A DNA stretch of 64,000 bases from Nioella sp. MMSF_3534 (GTDB lineage Bacteria; Pseudomonadota; Alphaproteobacteria; Rhodobacterales; Rhodobacteraceae): assembly GCF_030732985.1 (NCBI RefSeq), contig NZ_JASHJX010000003.1, positions 1 to 64,000 of the forward strand, read 5' to 3'. This document shows, piece after piece, positions 8,471 through 17,459 of this stretch. The position numbers and the translations under genes are program-made. Under the pieces are notes generated by a model that was not told where the DNA came from, did not search any database, and saw only the letters and a list, made by a program, of their open reading frames with translations. The first letter of the stretch is position 1. Each line of letters starts with the position of its first letter.

Positions 8471-9367
8471 GTGAGCAGCTATGCAAATCTCCCGGCGCCG
8501 TCGCCGGAACAGGGCCTGAACCGCTACCTGCAGGAAATCCGCAAGTTTCCGATGCTGGAGCCGGAGCAGGAATACATGCTGGCAAAACGGTGGGTGGACC
8601 ACGAAGACACCGAGGCCGCCCATCAGATGGTGACGTCGCATCTGCGGCTCGCCGCCAAGATCGCCATGGGCTATCGCGGCTATGGTCTGCCGCAGGCCGA
8701 GGTGATTTCCGAGGCGAATGTGGGCCTTATGCAGGCCGTAAAGCGGTTTGACCCCGAAAAGGGCTTCCGCCTGGCGACCTATGCCATGTGGTGGATTCGC
8801 GCCTCGATCCAGGAATATATCCTGCGGTCCTGGTCGCTGGTGAAGCTTGGTACGACGAGCGCCCAGAAGAAGCTGTTCTTCAACCTGCGCAAGGCCAAGG
8901 CCCGCATCGGCGCGCTGGAAGATGGCGACCTGCGGCCCGAAAACGTGGCGCAGATCGCCCATGACCTTGGCGTGACCGAAGACGAAGTGGTGTCGATGAA
9001 CCGGCGCCTGTCGGGGGGCGATGCCTCGCTCAATGCCATGATCGGCACCGAGGGCGACAGCGCGACCCAGTGGCAGGACTGGCTGGAGGACGAAGACGCC
9101 GACCAGGCCGGTGACTATGCCGAACGTGATGAGATGCAGCATCGCCTTGCCCTGATGGAAGAGGCGATGGAGGTCCTGAACGAACGCGAGCGGGATATCC
9201 TGACGCAACGCCGCCTGCAGGACCAGCCGGTGACGCTGGAGGATCTGTCGGGTGTCTACGATGTCAGCCGCGAGCGCATTCGTCAGATCGAAGTGCGCGC
9301 GTTCGAGAAACTGCAAAAGCGCATGCGTGAACTGGCGCGCGAACAGGGTGTCTTGCCCGCCGCGTAA
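8471..9367 (+). CDS. rpoH: RNA polymerase heat-shock sigma factor RpoH (sigma-32)
   Basis: A 298-residue sigma-70 family group-3 factor. GLNRYLQEIRKFPMLEPEQE near the N-terminus is the alphaproteobacterial RpoH region 1.2. Region 2 contains the RpoH-box-like QKKLFFNLRK just after TYAMWWIRASIQEYILRSW. Region 4.2 carries the HTH VSRERIRQIEVRAFEKLQ. It directs RNA polymerase to heat-shock and stress promoters. The GTG at 8471 is chosen because AGGGGA lies 9 bases upstream and it matches relatives starting MSxYxNLPAP. An ATG at 8447 would add eight residues, but its GAGG abuts the codon. A strong terminator follows. Confidence 0.95.
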   Translation: MSSYANLPAPSPEQGLNRYLQEIRKFPMLEPEQEYMLAKRWVDHEDTEAAHQMVTSHLRLAAKIAMGYRGYGLPQAEVISEANVGLMQAVKRFDPEKGFRLATYAMWWIRASIQEYILRSWSLVKLGTTSAQKKLFFNLRKAKARIGALEDGDLRPENVAQIAHDLGVTEDEVVSMNRRLSGGDASLNAMIGTEGDSATQWQDWLEDEDADQAGDYAERDEMQHRLALMEEAMEVLNERERDILTQRRLQDQPVTLEDLSGVYDVSRERIRQIEVRAFEKLQKRMRELAREQGVLPAA

Positions 9368-9391
9368 GCGACATTCCAGGTGACTCATGAC

Positions 9392-9418
9392 GGCCCGCCT
9401 TTTCGGCGGGCCTTTTTT
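9392..9418 (+). terminator. Rho-independent terminator of rpoH
   Basis: Perfect 8-bp stem GGCCCGCC/GGCGGGCC (9392-9399 and 9405-9412), 5-base loop, then six T residues. Confidence 0.9.
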
Positions 9419-9453
9419 GTGGTCTTGTTCGCGCTAACAAGGAGACAACCGAT

Positions 9454-10422
9454 ATGACCGATCCGATCCGTTGGGGCGTGCTTGGCGCCGCGAATTTCGC
9501 CCGGACCACCATGGCGCCTGCCATCCACGATGCCGAAAACGCGGTTCTGGCCGCGCTGGCGACGTCGAGCCCGGACAAGGCTGCGAGTTTTGCAGCACTG
9601 GCACCGGGGTTGCGGGTGCATGACAGCTATGAGGCATTGCTGGCCGACCCCGAGATTGACGCGGTTTATGTCCCGCTGCCCAATGCCCTGCATGTGGACT
9701 GGACCGAAAAGGCCGCCCGCGCGGGAAAGCATGTGCTGACGGAAAAGCCCATTGCGATGAAGCTGGATGAAATCGACCGCCTGATCGCGCTGCGCGAGCA
9801 AACCGGTCTGCTGATCGCCGAGGCCTATATGATCCCCCACCACCCGCAATGGCAGATGGTGCGCGATATGGTGCAGGGCGGCGAGATCGGGGACCTTCTG
9901 CATATCGACGGGTATTTCACCTTCCGCCTGACCGATACCGGCAATATCCGCATGCGCCCTGAAACCGGCGGCGGCGTGACCCGCGATATCGGGGTCTATA
10001 CGCTCGGATCGGCCCGGCTGGTCACGGGGGCGGAGCCGGAAAACGTGCAATCCCGCTTCGGCTGGCAGAACGGTGTCGATGTGTCGGCCCGGATCTGGGC
10101 CTATTTCGGCGGTGCGACCTGTTCGATCTACATGAGCATGGAGGCCCCCAATCGGCAGGTGGTCACCTATCACGGCACCGGTGGGTTTATTGAGCTTGTG
10201 GCTCCGTTCAATCCTGTCGTGCATCGGGAAGCCTCGGTCCGCGTCGTGCGTGCGGACGGAGAGGAGCGCCTGCATCGTTTCCCAACGGCACGTCAGTATG
10301 TGAACCAGGTGGAAGCCTTCGGGCGCACGATCCTAGAGGGCGCAGCCTACCCGGTTCCGCTGGAGTTTTCGCGGGGCACACAAGCCGCACTAGAGGCTGC
10401 TTTTGCTGGTGAGATGGCGTAG
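9454..10422 (+). CDS. Gfo/Idh/MocA-family NAD(P)-dependent oxidoreductase
   Basis: A 322-residue protein. The N-terminal Rossmann fold begins IRWGVLGAANFART. The catalytic EKP motif is in HVLTEKPIAMKLDE (about residue 95). The GGG..RDIGVYTL segment belongs to the C-terminal substrate domain. The family oxidises or reduces sugars and inositols, so this is probably a sugar dehydrogenase; the substrate cannot be read from sequence. A strong AAGGAG ribosome site lies about 9 bases before the ATG. It follows the rpoH terminator and is 90 bp ahead of the halogenase-like gene, with which it might share a transcript. Confidence 0.88.
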   Translation: MTDPIRWGVLGAANFARTTMAPAIHDAENAVLAALATSSPDKAASFAALAPGLRVHDSYEALLADPEIDAVYVPLPNALHVDWTEKAARAGKHVLTEKPIAMKLDEIDRLIALREQTGLLIAEAYMIPHHPQWQMVRDMVQGGEIGDLLHIDGYFTFRLTDTGNIRMRPETGGGVTRDIGVYTLGSARLVTGAEPENVQSRFGWQNGVDVSARIWAYFGGATCSIYMSMEAPNRQVVTYHGTGGFIELVAPFNPVVHREASVRVVRADGEERLHRFPTARQYVNQVEAFGRTILEGAAYPVPLEFSRGTQAALEAAFAGEMA

Positions 10423-10512
10423 GATCTCGACCTCCGCGATGGTTGTTTTGGACTCAAACGAAATTTCCCCCTAGTCTTTTGGCGAATTCAGACCACTTTG
10501 GGGGAGTTCGTT

Positions 10513-12216
10513 TTGTCTGAACCGATTCAATCCATAACCATTGTCGGCGGCGGTACAGCGGGTTGGATGGCCGCGCTGATCCTGCAAAGCAATTTCGGCG
10601 ACCTGACCCGGCCCGACGCGAAGATGAGGATCACCCTGATCGAGTCGCCCAATGTCCCGACCGTGGGCGTGGGCGAAGCGACCGTCCCCAACATGCTGCG
10701 TACCCTGCGCATGGCGGGCATTTCAGAACAGGATTTCTTCAAGACCTGCAATGCGTCCTTCAAGCTCGGGGTGCTGTTCGCGAACTGGAATGTCGACCGG
10801 AACGGCAAGCAGATCGACTACGTCAATCCCTTTGCCCATCCGCAGGCGATCGCGGGGGTCGATCTTGCCGATTACTATCTGACATATGGCGCGGGCAATC
10901 GGGATTTCATTCAGTGCTTCTCGCCCTCCGTCGCGCTTGGCCAGGCATTCAAAGGCCCGCGCCCCCTGGGCGAGAAGCCCTATGCAATGCCGGTCGGGCA
11001 CGCCTATCACCTTGATGCCGGGCGCTTCGCCAATATGATCCGCGACCTCTGCAAGTCCCGCGGTGTGCAGCATATCGAGGAGGATGTGGTGCATGTGGAA
11101 CAGGATGAAAACGGCTATGTCAGCGCGCTGCAACTGGCCGAGACCGGGCGGCACGAGACCGAGCTTGTGATCGACTGCACCGGCTTCAAGGGGCTGATCA
11201 TCAACGAGGTGATGAAAGAGCCCTTCATCTCCTATTCGAACTTCCTCGCCAATGACCGGGCGATGGCGGTACAGATCCCGCATCCAGACCCGACCAAGAT
11301 CCCGTCGCTGACGCGCAGCTATGCGCTTGGCGCCGGGTGGGTCTGGCGGGTGCCGCTCTATAACCGGATCGGGACGGGTTATGTCTATTCCTCGGCGCAT
11401 CGCACCGATGAAGAGGCGCGGGACGAGTTCATCGCGCATCTGGGCGACACCTGGAACGGGGTGGAGCCGCGCGTGATCCCGATGCGGGTCGGGCGCAACC
11501 GCAATGCCTGGGTCAAGAACGTGGTGGCCGTGGGCCTGTCGGGCGGCTTTATCGAACCGCTGGAATCAACCGCCATTCACATGATCGACATGTCGATCCG
11601 CTGGCTGGCGAGCTACTTCCCCGACAAAAGCTACCCGGACCCCCTGCGGGATCGCTACAACAAGCTGACCAGCAAGCTCTATGATGAGGTGCGCGACTTC
11701 ATCTGCCTGCACTACGCGCTCGGGAACCGGACCGACAGCCAGTACTGGATCGACGCGCGCGAAGAGTTGGAGGTGCCCGACCGGCTGGCCGAGAACCTGG
11801 AGCTTTGGCGCCATGCCGTGCCCGGGCCGCTCGACCTGGAAACCGAGGTTCTGTTCAGCTACGCGACCTATCAGGCGGTTCTGCTCGGCAAGCAGGTCTA
11901 CAACACCGATTACCCGGCGCCGTCGTTCCGCAGGAATGGAAACTTGCCGGCCAATTTGTGGCAGGGCTATCTGCAAAAGGCCGAGGCGACCTTCGGGCAG
12001 GTCGTGACCAAGATGGCGGACCATCACACGCTGATCCGGGAATTGCGTGGCGAGCTGCCAAAGCCGAAACCGGCCCCGCAGTTTGTGCTGAACCAGCCGA
12101 CCGTCGGCCTTCCCGGTGCGCCGCCGCCGCGCGTGCCGATTGGCAACCCAAAGCCGGCACCCGCCCCGGCCCGGGCCGCGAAAGAGGACGAGGATGGATC
12201 GGTCAGCCTGCTCTAG
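10513..12216 (+). CDS. Flavin-dependent tryptophan-halogenase family protein
   Basis: A 567-residue protein. The FAD-binding GGGTAGWMAA motif is at the N-terminus, the catalytic-lysine segment CNASFKLGVLFANW is at about residues 77-90, and a WxWxxP halogenase motif is present as WVWRVPL. GLSGGFIEPLESTAIHM is the family signature near the second flavin-contact region. Such enzymes make HOCl from FADH2, chloride and oxygen and halogenate indoles or other electron-rich substrates. A TTG at 10513 follows GGGGGAG by 6 bases and is the preferred start. The last 60 residues are a Pro/Ala-rich tail. No flavin reductase or biosynthetic cluster is adjacent, so the substrate is unknown. Confidence 0.88.
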   Translation: MSEPIQSITIVGGGTAGWMAALILQSNFGDLTRPDAKMRITLIESPNVPTVGVGEATVPNMLRTLRMAGISEQDFFKTCNASFKLGVLFANWNVDRNGKQIDYVNPFAHPQAIAGVDLADYYLTYGAGNRDFIQCFSPSVALGQAFKGPRPLGEKPYAMPVGHAYHLDAGRFANMIRDLCKSRGVQHIEEDVVHVEQDENGYVSALQLAETGRHETELVIDCTGFKGLIINEVMKEPFISYSNFLANDRAMAVQIPHPDPTKIPSLTRSYALGAGWVWRVPLYNRIGTGYVYSSAHRTDEEARDEFIAHLGDTWNGVEPRVIPMRVGRNRNAWVKNVVAVGLSGGFIEPLESTAIHMIDMSIRWLASYFPDKSYPDPLRDRYNKLTSKLYDEVRDFICLHYALGNRTDSQYWIDAREELEVPDRLAENLELWRHAVPGPLDLETEVLFSYATYQAVLLGKQVYNTDYPAPSFRRNGNLPANLWQGYLQKAEATFGQVVTKMADHHTLIRELRGELPKPKPAPQFVLNQPTVGLPGAPPPRVPIGNPKPAPAPARAAKEDEDGSVSLL

Positions 12217-12275
12217 CGGCACATGGGCGGTCTCTGATATCCTCTGCCTGTCTCAGTCAGGAATGGACCAAGGTC

Positions 12276-12545
12276 ATGGCCGGAGGATGGGCGCGCGACG
12301 GCGCGGTGTCGGAACAGATCGAAGCCTCGATCGAGGATGAACTGAAACGCATGCAGGCCCGCGCGCAACCGCAGGGCGAAAGCCTGATCTATTGTGCGGA
12401 ATGCGAAGAAGAAATCCCGGAGAAGCGTCGCATGGCCATTCCGGGCGTCAAGCTCTGCATCGACTGTCAGCAGGAGCGGGACGGGGCCTATAGGGCGCGC
12501 GGCGGGATCAACCGGCGGGGATCGAAAGACAGCCAGTTGAAATAG
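12276..12545 (+). CDS. DksA/TraR-family C4 zinc-finger protein
   Basis: An 89-residue protein with a helical N-terminal half (EQIEASIEDELKRMQA) and a zinc finger of the form CAEC...CIDC (residues 40-64), typical of short DksA/TraR relatives. Such proteins bind the RNA polymerase secondary channel and modulate transcription. The acidic coiled-coil tip of full-length DksA is missing, as in other short members. It ends just before a two-palindrome intergenic module. Confidence 0.88.
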   Translation: MAGGWARDGAVSEQIEASIEDELKRMQARAQPQGESLIYCAECEEEIPEKRRMAIPGVKLCIDCQQERDGAYRARGGINRRGSKDSQLK

Positions 12546-12547
12546 GC

Positions 12548-12595
12548 GGTGGAAGGATCTTGGAAGATCCTTAAAAAAGTTCTTGCAAGAATTTT
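12548..12595. repeat. Two-palindrome intergenic module, copy 1
   Basis: After GGTGG (12548-12552) come an 8-bp stem with 4-base loop (AAGGATCT/AGATCCTT, 12553-12572) and a second hairpin around CTTGCAAG (perfect 12-bp palindrome at 12580-12591, extended to 12576-12595 with one G-U pair). The same architecture recurs at 28479-28525. It lies between the 3-prime ends of convergent genes. Confidence 0.7.
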
Positions 12596-12689
12596 CCCGC
12601 CGCCCGGCCCACCCGTTTGCGATCGGTGTAGACGGGCGCGGCAGCTGCACGGACAGGGGCTGGCTCGGTCTCGAATGTGCAGGGCATCC

Positions 12690-12920
12690 CTACCGGCGGT
12701 GCGTCAGCGCCTGCCAGAGCGGCTTGATATCAAGTGCCGCCACCGCAATCCCAAGCGGGATCATCCAGAACCCGAGCACCGGCAGGAAGCCGAACACGCC
12801 CCCGACGATCAGCAGCAGACCAAGCACCAACCGCAACCCAGGCGGCACATTGGCGCGGATCCAGACCAGCCCCCGCTTCATCCGCATACGGATCGCAGCC
12901 CATTTGTCCTTTGCGGTCAT
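12690..12920 (-). CDS. Small two-helix membrane protein of unknown function
   Basis: A 76-residue protein. A basic amphipathic N-terminus (KWAAIRMRMKRGLVWIR) is followed by two hydrophobic segments (about 28-48 and 50-64) and a basic tail. Its start overlaps the stop of the GNAT gene by 4 bp (ATGA), so the two are co-translated. Short proteins of this form occur in many alphaproteobacteria without a known role. Confidence 0.7.
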   Translation of the reverse strand: MTAKDKWAAIRMRMKRGLVWIRANVPPGLRLVLGLLLIVGGVFGFLPVLGFWMIPLGIAVAALDIKPLWQALTHRR

Positions 12921-13387
12921 GACAGATCTAGGCGCAGGATGTTCTGCGGTCCCGCGCGGCCCTTGAGGTAGAGCCCGCCCGAATCCGTCCAGCCGCCGGC
13001 AAGATAGGCGTCATAGGCACGTGCGTTCCGGCAATTCACGGTCAGGTAATAGAGCCGTTGCCCCGGATAGCGCGCGCTCAGATAGGCAGGCAGAGCCGCC
13101 AGCAGCGCGCGTCCCAATCCCCGGCCCTGATACTGCGCGCCGATCAGCAGCCCGCGCAGCCCCCAGCCATGGGGCTCGGCGAAGTCGTGACTTGGCGCAT
13201 AGTCCCGGTCGATCTTGAAAAAGCCGACCACCTCTGCCCCTTCCCGCGCCACATGAAAATCACGACAGGGCAGGGCGTCAGTCACCATCTCGTCGATGGT
13301 CCCCACGAAATCCTCCTGTCCGGGACCGAGGGTAAGGTGAAGAACCTCTTCCACCCGGTCCCGCGGCAGGTCGGCGATGGTGATCAC
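12917..13387 (-). CDS. GNAT-family N-acetyltransferase
   Basis: A 156-residue protein with the acetyl-CoA-binding pattern QYQGRGLGRALLAALP (about 85-100) and a C-terminal NARAYDAYLAGGW segment typical of GNAT motif B. The family acetylates amines on small molecules or proteins; the substrate cannot be inferred. It overlaps pepF upstream and the small membrane protein downstream by 4 bp each, forming a tight three-gene unit. Confidence 0.85.
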   Translation of the reverse strand: MITIADLPRDRVEEVLHLTLGPGQEDFVGTIDEMVTDALPCRDFHVAREGAEVVGFFKIDRDYAPSHDFAEPHGWGLRGLLIGAQYQGRGLGRALLAALPAYLSARYPGQRLYYLTVNCRNARAYDAYLAGGWTDSGGLYLKGRAGPQNILRLDLS

Positions 13388-15219
13388 CCCTCCATCGCCT
13401 CCAGTTCGTCGATGAAGCCTTCGATCATGGACAGGCCCTTGTCCCAGAACGCCGGGTCGCTGGCATCGAGCCCGAAGGGCGCCAGCAGCTCCTTGTGATG
13501 CTTCGATCCGCCCGCCTTCAGCATGTCGAAATACTTTTCCTGGAAGTCGTCGCCGCCTTCCTCGTAAACCGCGTAAAGCGCGTTCACCAGGCCATCGCCG
13601 AAGGCATAGGCATAGACGTAGAAGGGCGAATGCACGAAATGGGGGATATAGGCCCAGAAGGTCTCATACCCCTCCATGAAGTTGAAGACCGGCCCGAGGC
13701 TTTCGGCCTGCACGCTCATCCACAACGCGTTGATGTCGTCGGGGGTCAACTCGCCCTCGGCGCGGGCGGCGTGCAGTTTGCACTCGAAATCGTAAAACGC
13801 GATCTGGCGCACGACCGTGTTGATCATGTCCTCGACCTTGCCCGCCAGCATCACCTTGCGCTCGGCATCCGATTTGGCCTGCCCCAGCATTTTGCGGAAG
13901 GTCAGCATCTCGCCAAAGACGGACGCGGTTTCCGCCAGCGTCAGCGGGGTGGAGGACAGCAGTTCCCCCTGACCGGCGGCCAACCGCTGATGCACGCCAT
14001 GGCCAAGCTCGTGCGCAAGCGTCATCACATCGCGGGGTTTGCCGAGGTAGTTCAGCATCACGTAAGGGTGGGCGTCGGCCACGGTCGGGTGGGCGAAGGC
14101 GCCAGGCGCTTTGCCTTCTTTCACGGCGGCATCAATCCAGCCATCGGTGAAGAAAGGTTCGGCCAGCTCCGCCATGCGCGGATCGAAATCGGCATATGCC
14201 TCGGACACGACCTTGCGCGCGTCGTCCCAATGGACCAGCCGGTCATCTTCCATCGGCAGAGGCGCGTTGCGGTCCCAGACTTCCAGCGTGTCGAGGCCGA
14301 GCCACTTGGCCTTCAGCGCATAATAGCGATGCGACAGGCGCGGGTAGGCGGCAACCACGGCGTTTCGCAACGCCTCCACCACCTCGGGTTCCACATGGTT
14401 GGCCAGGTGTCGGCCCATCTGGGGCGAGGGCAGATTGCGCCAGCGGTCCTCGATTTCCTTTTCCTTGGCCAGCGTGTTGTGGACGCGGGCAAAGAGCCCG
14501 ATCCGTTCACCAAAGGTTGCGGCCAGCGCCCGCGCGCCCGCCTCCCGCTTGTCGCGGTTCTGGTCGGTCAGCAGGTTCAGCGTGGCCTCGATGCCAAGCT
14601 CCTCGCCGTCGACCTCGAAACTCAGCCCTGCGATGGTCTCGTCAAACAGCTTGTTCCACGCGGCCGCCCCTACCATCGACTGATCGTGCAGGAATTTCTC
14701 CAGTTCGTCCGACAGCTGGTAAGGCTTCATCGCGCGCATCCGGTCGAAGATCGGGCGGTAGCGAGCCAGATCGGCATTGGCGGCCATCAGGCCCTCGAAA
14801 TGCGCATCCTCCAGCCGGTTGAACTCCAGCCCCCAGAATACCAGCGAGGTGGTTGCGATCGTAATCGCCTCCTGCATGTTCGACATGAACTGCGCGCGTT
14901 CCGGATCGGTCGTATGCTGGTAATAGCGCAGCCCCGCGAAGGACATGAGCCGCCCGGCAATCAGGTCGATCTTTTCATAGCGTTGTACGGCCTCCAGCAT
15001 CTGGTCAGCAGACAGATCGGCCAGCTTACCCTCGTAATCCGCAGCAAAAGCGGCGCATTCCCCGGCCAGCCAGTCCTTGTCTCGTGCAATTTCGGGTGCG
15101 TCGGTGGCGGGGTAGAGGTCGCTCAGGTCCCATTCCGGCAGATCGCCCAGATTCTCGGCTCCTCCGGCGGCATTGGCGTCGCGGACGGGCAGGGGCATCG
15201 GGATGGTGGAGAACTGCAT
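13384..15219 (-). CDS. pepF: M3-family oligoendopeptidase F
   Basis: A 611-residue zinc metallopeptidase of the PepF/M3B group. The zinc motif HELGH is in TLAHELGHGVHQ, and the distal Glu is likely in LAETASVFGEML. The length matches the family. It degrades short oligopeptides in the cytoplasm. The ATG at 15219 is chosen because GAGAGG lies 6 bases upstream; the frame stays open to 15237. It heads an operon with the GNAT and small membrane protein. Confidence 0.93.
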   Translation of the reverse strand: MQFSTIPMPLPVRDANAAGGAENLGDLPEWDLSDLYPATDAPEIARDKDWLAGECAAFAADYEGKLADLSADQMLEAVQRYEKIDLIAGRLMSFAGLRYYQHTTDPERAQFMSNMQEAITIATTSLVFWGLEFNRLEDAHFEGLMAANADLARYRPIFDRMRAMKPYQLSDELEKFLHDQSMVGAAAWNKLFDETIAGLSFEVDGEELGIEATLNLLTDQNRDKREAGARALAATFGERIGLFARVHNTLAKEKEIEDRWRNLPSPQMGRHLANHVEPEVVEALRNAVVAAYPRLSHRYYALKAKWLGLDTLEVWDRNAPLPMEDDRLVHWDDARKVVSEAYADFDPRMAELAEPFFTDGWIDAAVKEGKAPGAFAHPTVADAHPYVMLNYLGKPRDVMTLAHELGHGVHQRLAAGQGELLSSTPLTLAETASVFGEMLTFRKMLGQAKSDAERKVMLAGKVEDMINTVVRQIAFYDFECKLHAARAEGELTPDDINALWMSVQAESLGPVFNFMEGYETFWAYIPHFVHSPFYVYAYAFGDGLVNALYAVYEEGGDDFQEKYFDMLKAGGSKHHKELLAPFGLDASDPAFWDKGLSMIEGFIDELEAMEG

Positions 15220-15311
15220 TGGAAACCTCTCTTGCATTGCACGGGCTACAGATAGGCAGCCCCATGGGGAAAGTGCAATGGAGGCCGCGCATCGGGTGGG
15301 GAATTTGCCGC

Positions 15312-15647
15312 TTACAGGTCGACCGGGTCGTCCACCGGATCGAGCTCTTCGCCGGTTTCAGGGTCCAGTGGCACGCGGCGGCGGATGATGATGTCGCCAT
15401 TGGGCAGCCGTTCGGGCAGCTCATACATGGCCACGTCGTCAATCAGCGCGCCAAGCTCTGCGATCATGGGCAGCAGGTGCTCGTCCACGAAGGGCCGCAT
15501 CTCCTCGGCCAGCCCTTCGAGGATCAGGCGAGAGCCTTCCGATAACAGACCCCAGCCTTCGCGAAGGTTGCTGTCTTCATCGCTGTCCTGAGCGGCGGCG
15601 GGGCTCGCAAGCGATACGAGCAAAGCGAGGGTGATAGCGTGTTTCAT
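15312..15647 (-). CDS. Small exported protein of unknown function
   Basis: A 111-residue protein with a signal peptide (MKHAITLALLVSLASPAAAQ) and a mature helical region (LREGWGLLSEGSRLILEGLAEEMRPF) followed by a conserved-looking end (PNGDIIIRRRVPLDPETGEE). Relatives with the same EGWGLLSEG pattern occur in Rhodobacterales without known function. The frame stays open to 15695, but the signal peptide fixes the start. It lies 40 bp after the EEP-family gene in the same direction. Confidence 0.75.
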   Translation of the reverse strand: MKHAITLALLVSLASPAAAQDSDEDSNLREGWGLLSEGSRLILEGLAEEMRPFVDEHLLPMIAELGALIDDVAMYELPERLPNGDIIIRRRVPLDPETGEELDPVDDPVDL

Positions 15648-15687
15648 GACCCACAAGATATGCGCGTTTTGGCCGGTTTTGAAGGGG

Positions 15688-16740
15688 TCAGCCACCGACC
15701 GGACCGGGGAATGGGCCGTTCAGTTCCATGGTAACCGGGAAATGGTCCGACGCAGTCAACAACGCCCGTTGCAGGGTTTCATCCCGCCAGCAGGCCGGGT
15801 CTTCGAAGGGATGCCAGATGCGCCAGCCATTGCAGAAGGGGCGCAGCACCGGGCTGACCATGATGTAATCCAGCAGCGCCGTCAGGTAGCGGTCCTCGTC
15901 GCGGATGTAAAAGCGCGCGGTGGTGGGCTGCGCCCCAAATCGCGATTGCAGCGCCTGTTCCGCGTGCGGATCGAACAGCTGGTCCTGCGGGTCCAGATCG
16001 GTGCCCAGGACAATCTCCAGCCCCGACCGGCCAAACAGACGCTCAAACTCATCCAGCCCGGGACCGTCGTTGAAATCGCCTGCGACGATCAGCGGATCGC
16101 CCATGTCGAGGTGATGGTCCACCCTTTCGCGCAGCCAGATGCATTGCGCCAGTTGCTTGCGCCTGTTGGCGATAGCCAGCCGCATCATCTCATCGCGGTT
16201 CCGCGCGCCGTGGGGCGCCTTGGACTTGGCGTGCACCCCGATCAGCCGGAACGTGCCTTCGTCGCTGTCGATCAGCGCCTCCAGCGGCGGTTTGGAGAAG
16301 GTCACCAGATCCTCGGTGGCGTCGATATCCAGGTCGATGCGGTAGGTTCCGTCAAAGCGGGGGGCGACGCGAGAGCCTTTCTTGCCCGTTTCTTCACCGA
16401 TCGGATCATGGACGGCGCTCAGGGCATCAGGATCGTAAAGCAGCATGATTTCCTGCTGCGTATGGTTCTCGAACCCGATCAGCGCCTTGCGCGCGCGGAT
16501 GTCAGCGTAGGCGGCGAAGTTCTCAAGGGCGAGGCTGCCATTGCGCTGGCGCGAGCTGTCGGGCGCTTCGACGACCAGAACGGCATCGGCATCCAGACGT
16601 TTGAACACGAAGGCCAGGGCGGCAAGCTGCTCGCCCCGCGTCACATCCTGACGGCCGGACCACTGTCCGTCTTCCAGCAATTTCCCCTCGTCATCGAAGA
16701 GATTGGAGAACCATTCCACGTTATAGGTGGCGATGCGCAT
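15688..16740 (-). CDS. Endonuclease/exonuclease/phosphatase (EEP) family protein
   Basis: A 350-residue protein. The EEP-fold motifs are YNVEWFSNLF at the N-terminus, the catalytic VAGDFNDGPG (about 225) and the C-terminal ASDHFPVTMEL. The family includes DNases, phosphodiesterases and sphingomyelinase-like enzymes. No signal peptide is seen, so it is probably cytoplasmic. It lies 5 bp after the TerB/DnaJ gene and is likely co-transcribed. The substrate is unknown. Confidence 0.85.
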   Translation of the reverse strand: MRIATYNVEWFSNLFDDEGKLLEDGQWSGRQDVTRGEQLAALAFVFKRLDADAVLVVEAPDSSRQRNGSLALENFAAYADIRARKALIGFENHTQQEIMLLYDPDALSAVHDPIGEETGKKGSRVAPRFDGTYRIDLDIDATEDLVTFSKPPLEALIDSDEGTFRLIGVHAKSKAPHGARNRDEMMRLAIANRRKQLAQCIWLRERVDHHLDMGDPLIVAGDFNDGPGLDEFERLFGRSGLEIVLGTDLDPQDQLFDPHAEQALQSRFGAQPTTARFYIRDEDRYLTALLDYIMVSPVLRPFCNGWRIWHPFEDPACWRDETLQRALLTASDHFPVTMELNGPFPGPVGG

Positions 16741-16745
16741 CGGCG

Positions 16746-17429
16746 TCAGGTCCCGTGGTGGGATTCGATCTCTTCCCAGGCCCTGTTGATGGCAATCAGC
16801 CGGGTCTGGGCCAGTTGCACGGCCTCTTCCGGCACCCCGCGCGCCATCATCCGGTCGGGATGGGTTTCGACCACCAGCCGCCGCCAGACCTTGCGAATCT
16901 CTGCCAGCGACATGGCCGGGTCTACCCCCAGAACCGTGTAGGGGTCGGGGTCGGCATCTGGCACGTTGCGGGCACGCAGGGCGGCGAAGTCGCGCTTGGA
17001 CATGCCGAAGATCTCGGCCACCCTTTCAAGGAAAGCATCCTCGGCGGGGTGATATTCGCCATCGGCCACGGCGATATGAAACAACCCGTCGAGAAGGTCC
17101 ATCAGAACCGCGCTATCTGCCTCGAACATGGTGGCGATCTTGCGGGCGTAGTCCTCGAACCCGGCCACATCCTCTCGTGCCAGATTAAACACGCGCGCTG
17201 CCGATCTTTCATCGGCCTGCGGAATGGCGAAGACCTCGCGGAAAGCGGTCACCTCGTTGCGGGTGACCAGGCCATCGGCCTTTGCCATCTTCGCGCCGAG
17301 GGCAATCACGGCAATCGCGAAGCCGACGGTCAGTTCCGGCGGTTTGCGCAGCTTGTCGAACATGGCGCCAAGCCCTTCACCGGAGGCAAGGGCTGCAAGC
17401 GCGTCACTGATACGGGACCATAGGGACAT
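16746..17429 (-). CDS. TerB-DnaJ domain protein, DjlA-like
   Basis: A 227-residue protein. Residues about 35-150 form a TerB-like helical domain (MAKADGLVTRNEV, IAVADGEYHPAEDAFLERVAEIFG). The C-terminal J domain (about 162-227) has the HPD motif (VETHPDRM). It resembles DjlA but lacks its N-terminal membrane helix, so it is expected to be a cytosolic DnaK co-chaperone. It is followed at 5 bp by the EEP gene. Confidence 0.87.
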   Translation of the reverse strand: MSLWSRISDALAALASGEGLGAMFDKLRKPPELTVGFAIAVIALGAKMAKADGLVTRNEVTAFREVFAIPQADERSAARVFNLAREDVAGFEDYARKIATMFEADSAVLMDLLDGLFHIAVADGEYHPAEDAFLERVAEIFGMSKRDFAALRARNVPDADPDPYTVLGVDPAMSLAEIRKVWRRLVVETHPDRMMARGVPEEAVQLAQTRLIAINRAWEEIESHHGT

Positions 17430-17459
17430 GGGGGCTTTTACCCCGACGGGCCGGGAATG

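Noticed and set aside
10513-12216. Halogenated natural-product cluster
   Set aside because: No NRPS, PKS, terpene or flavin reductase genes next to the halogenase-like gene.
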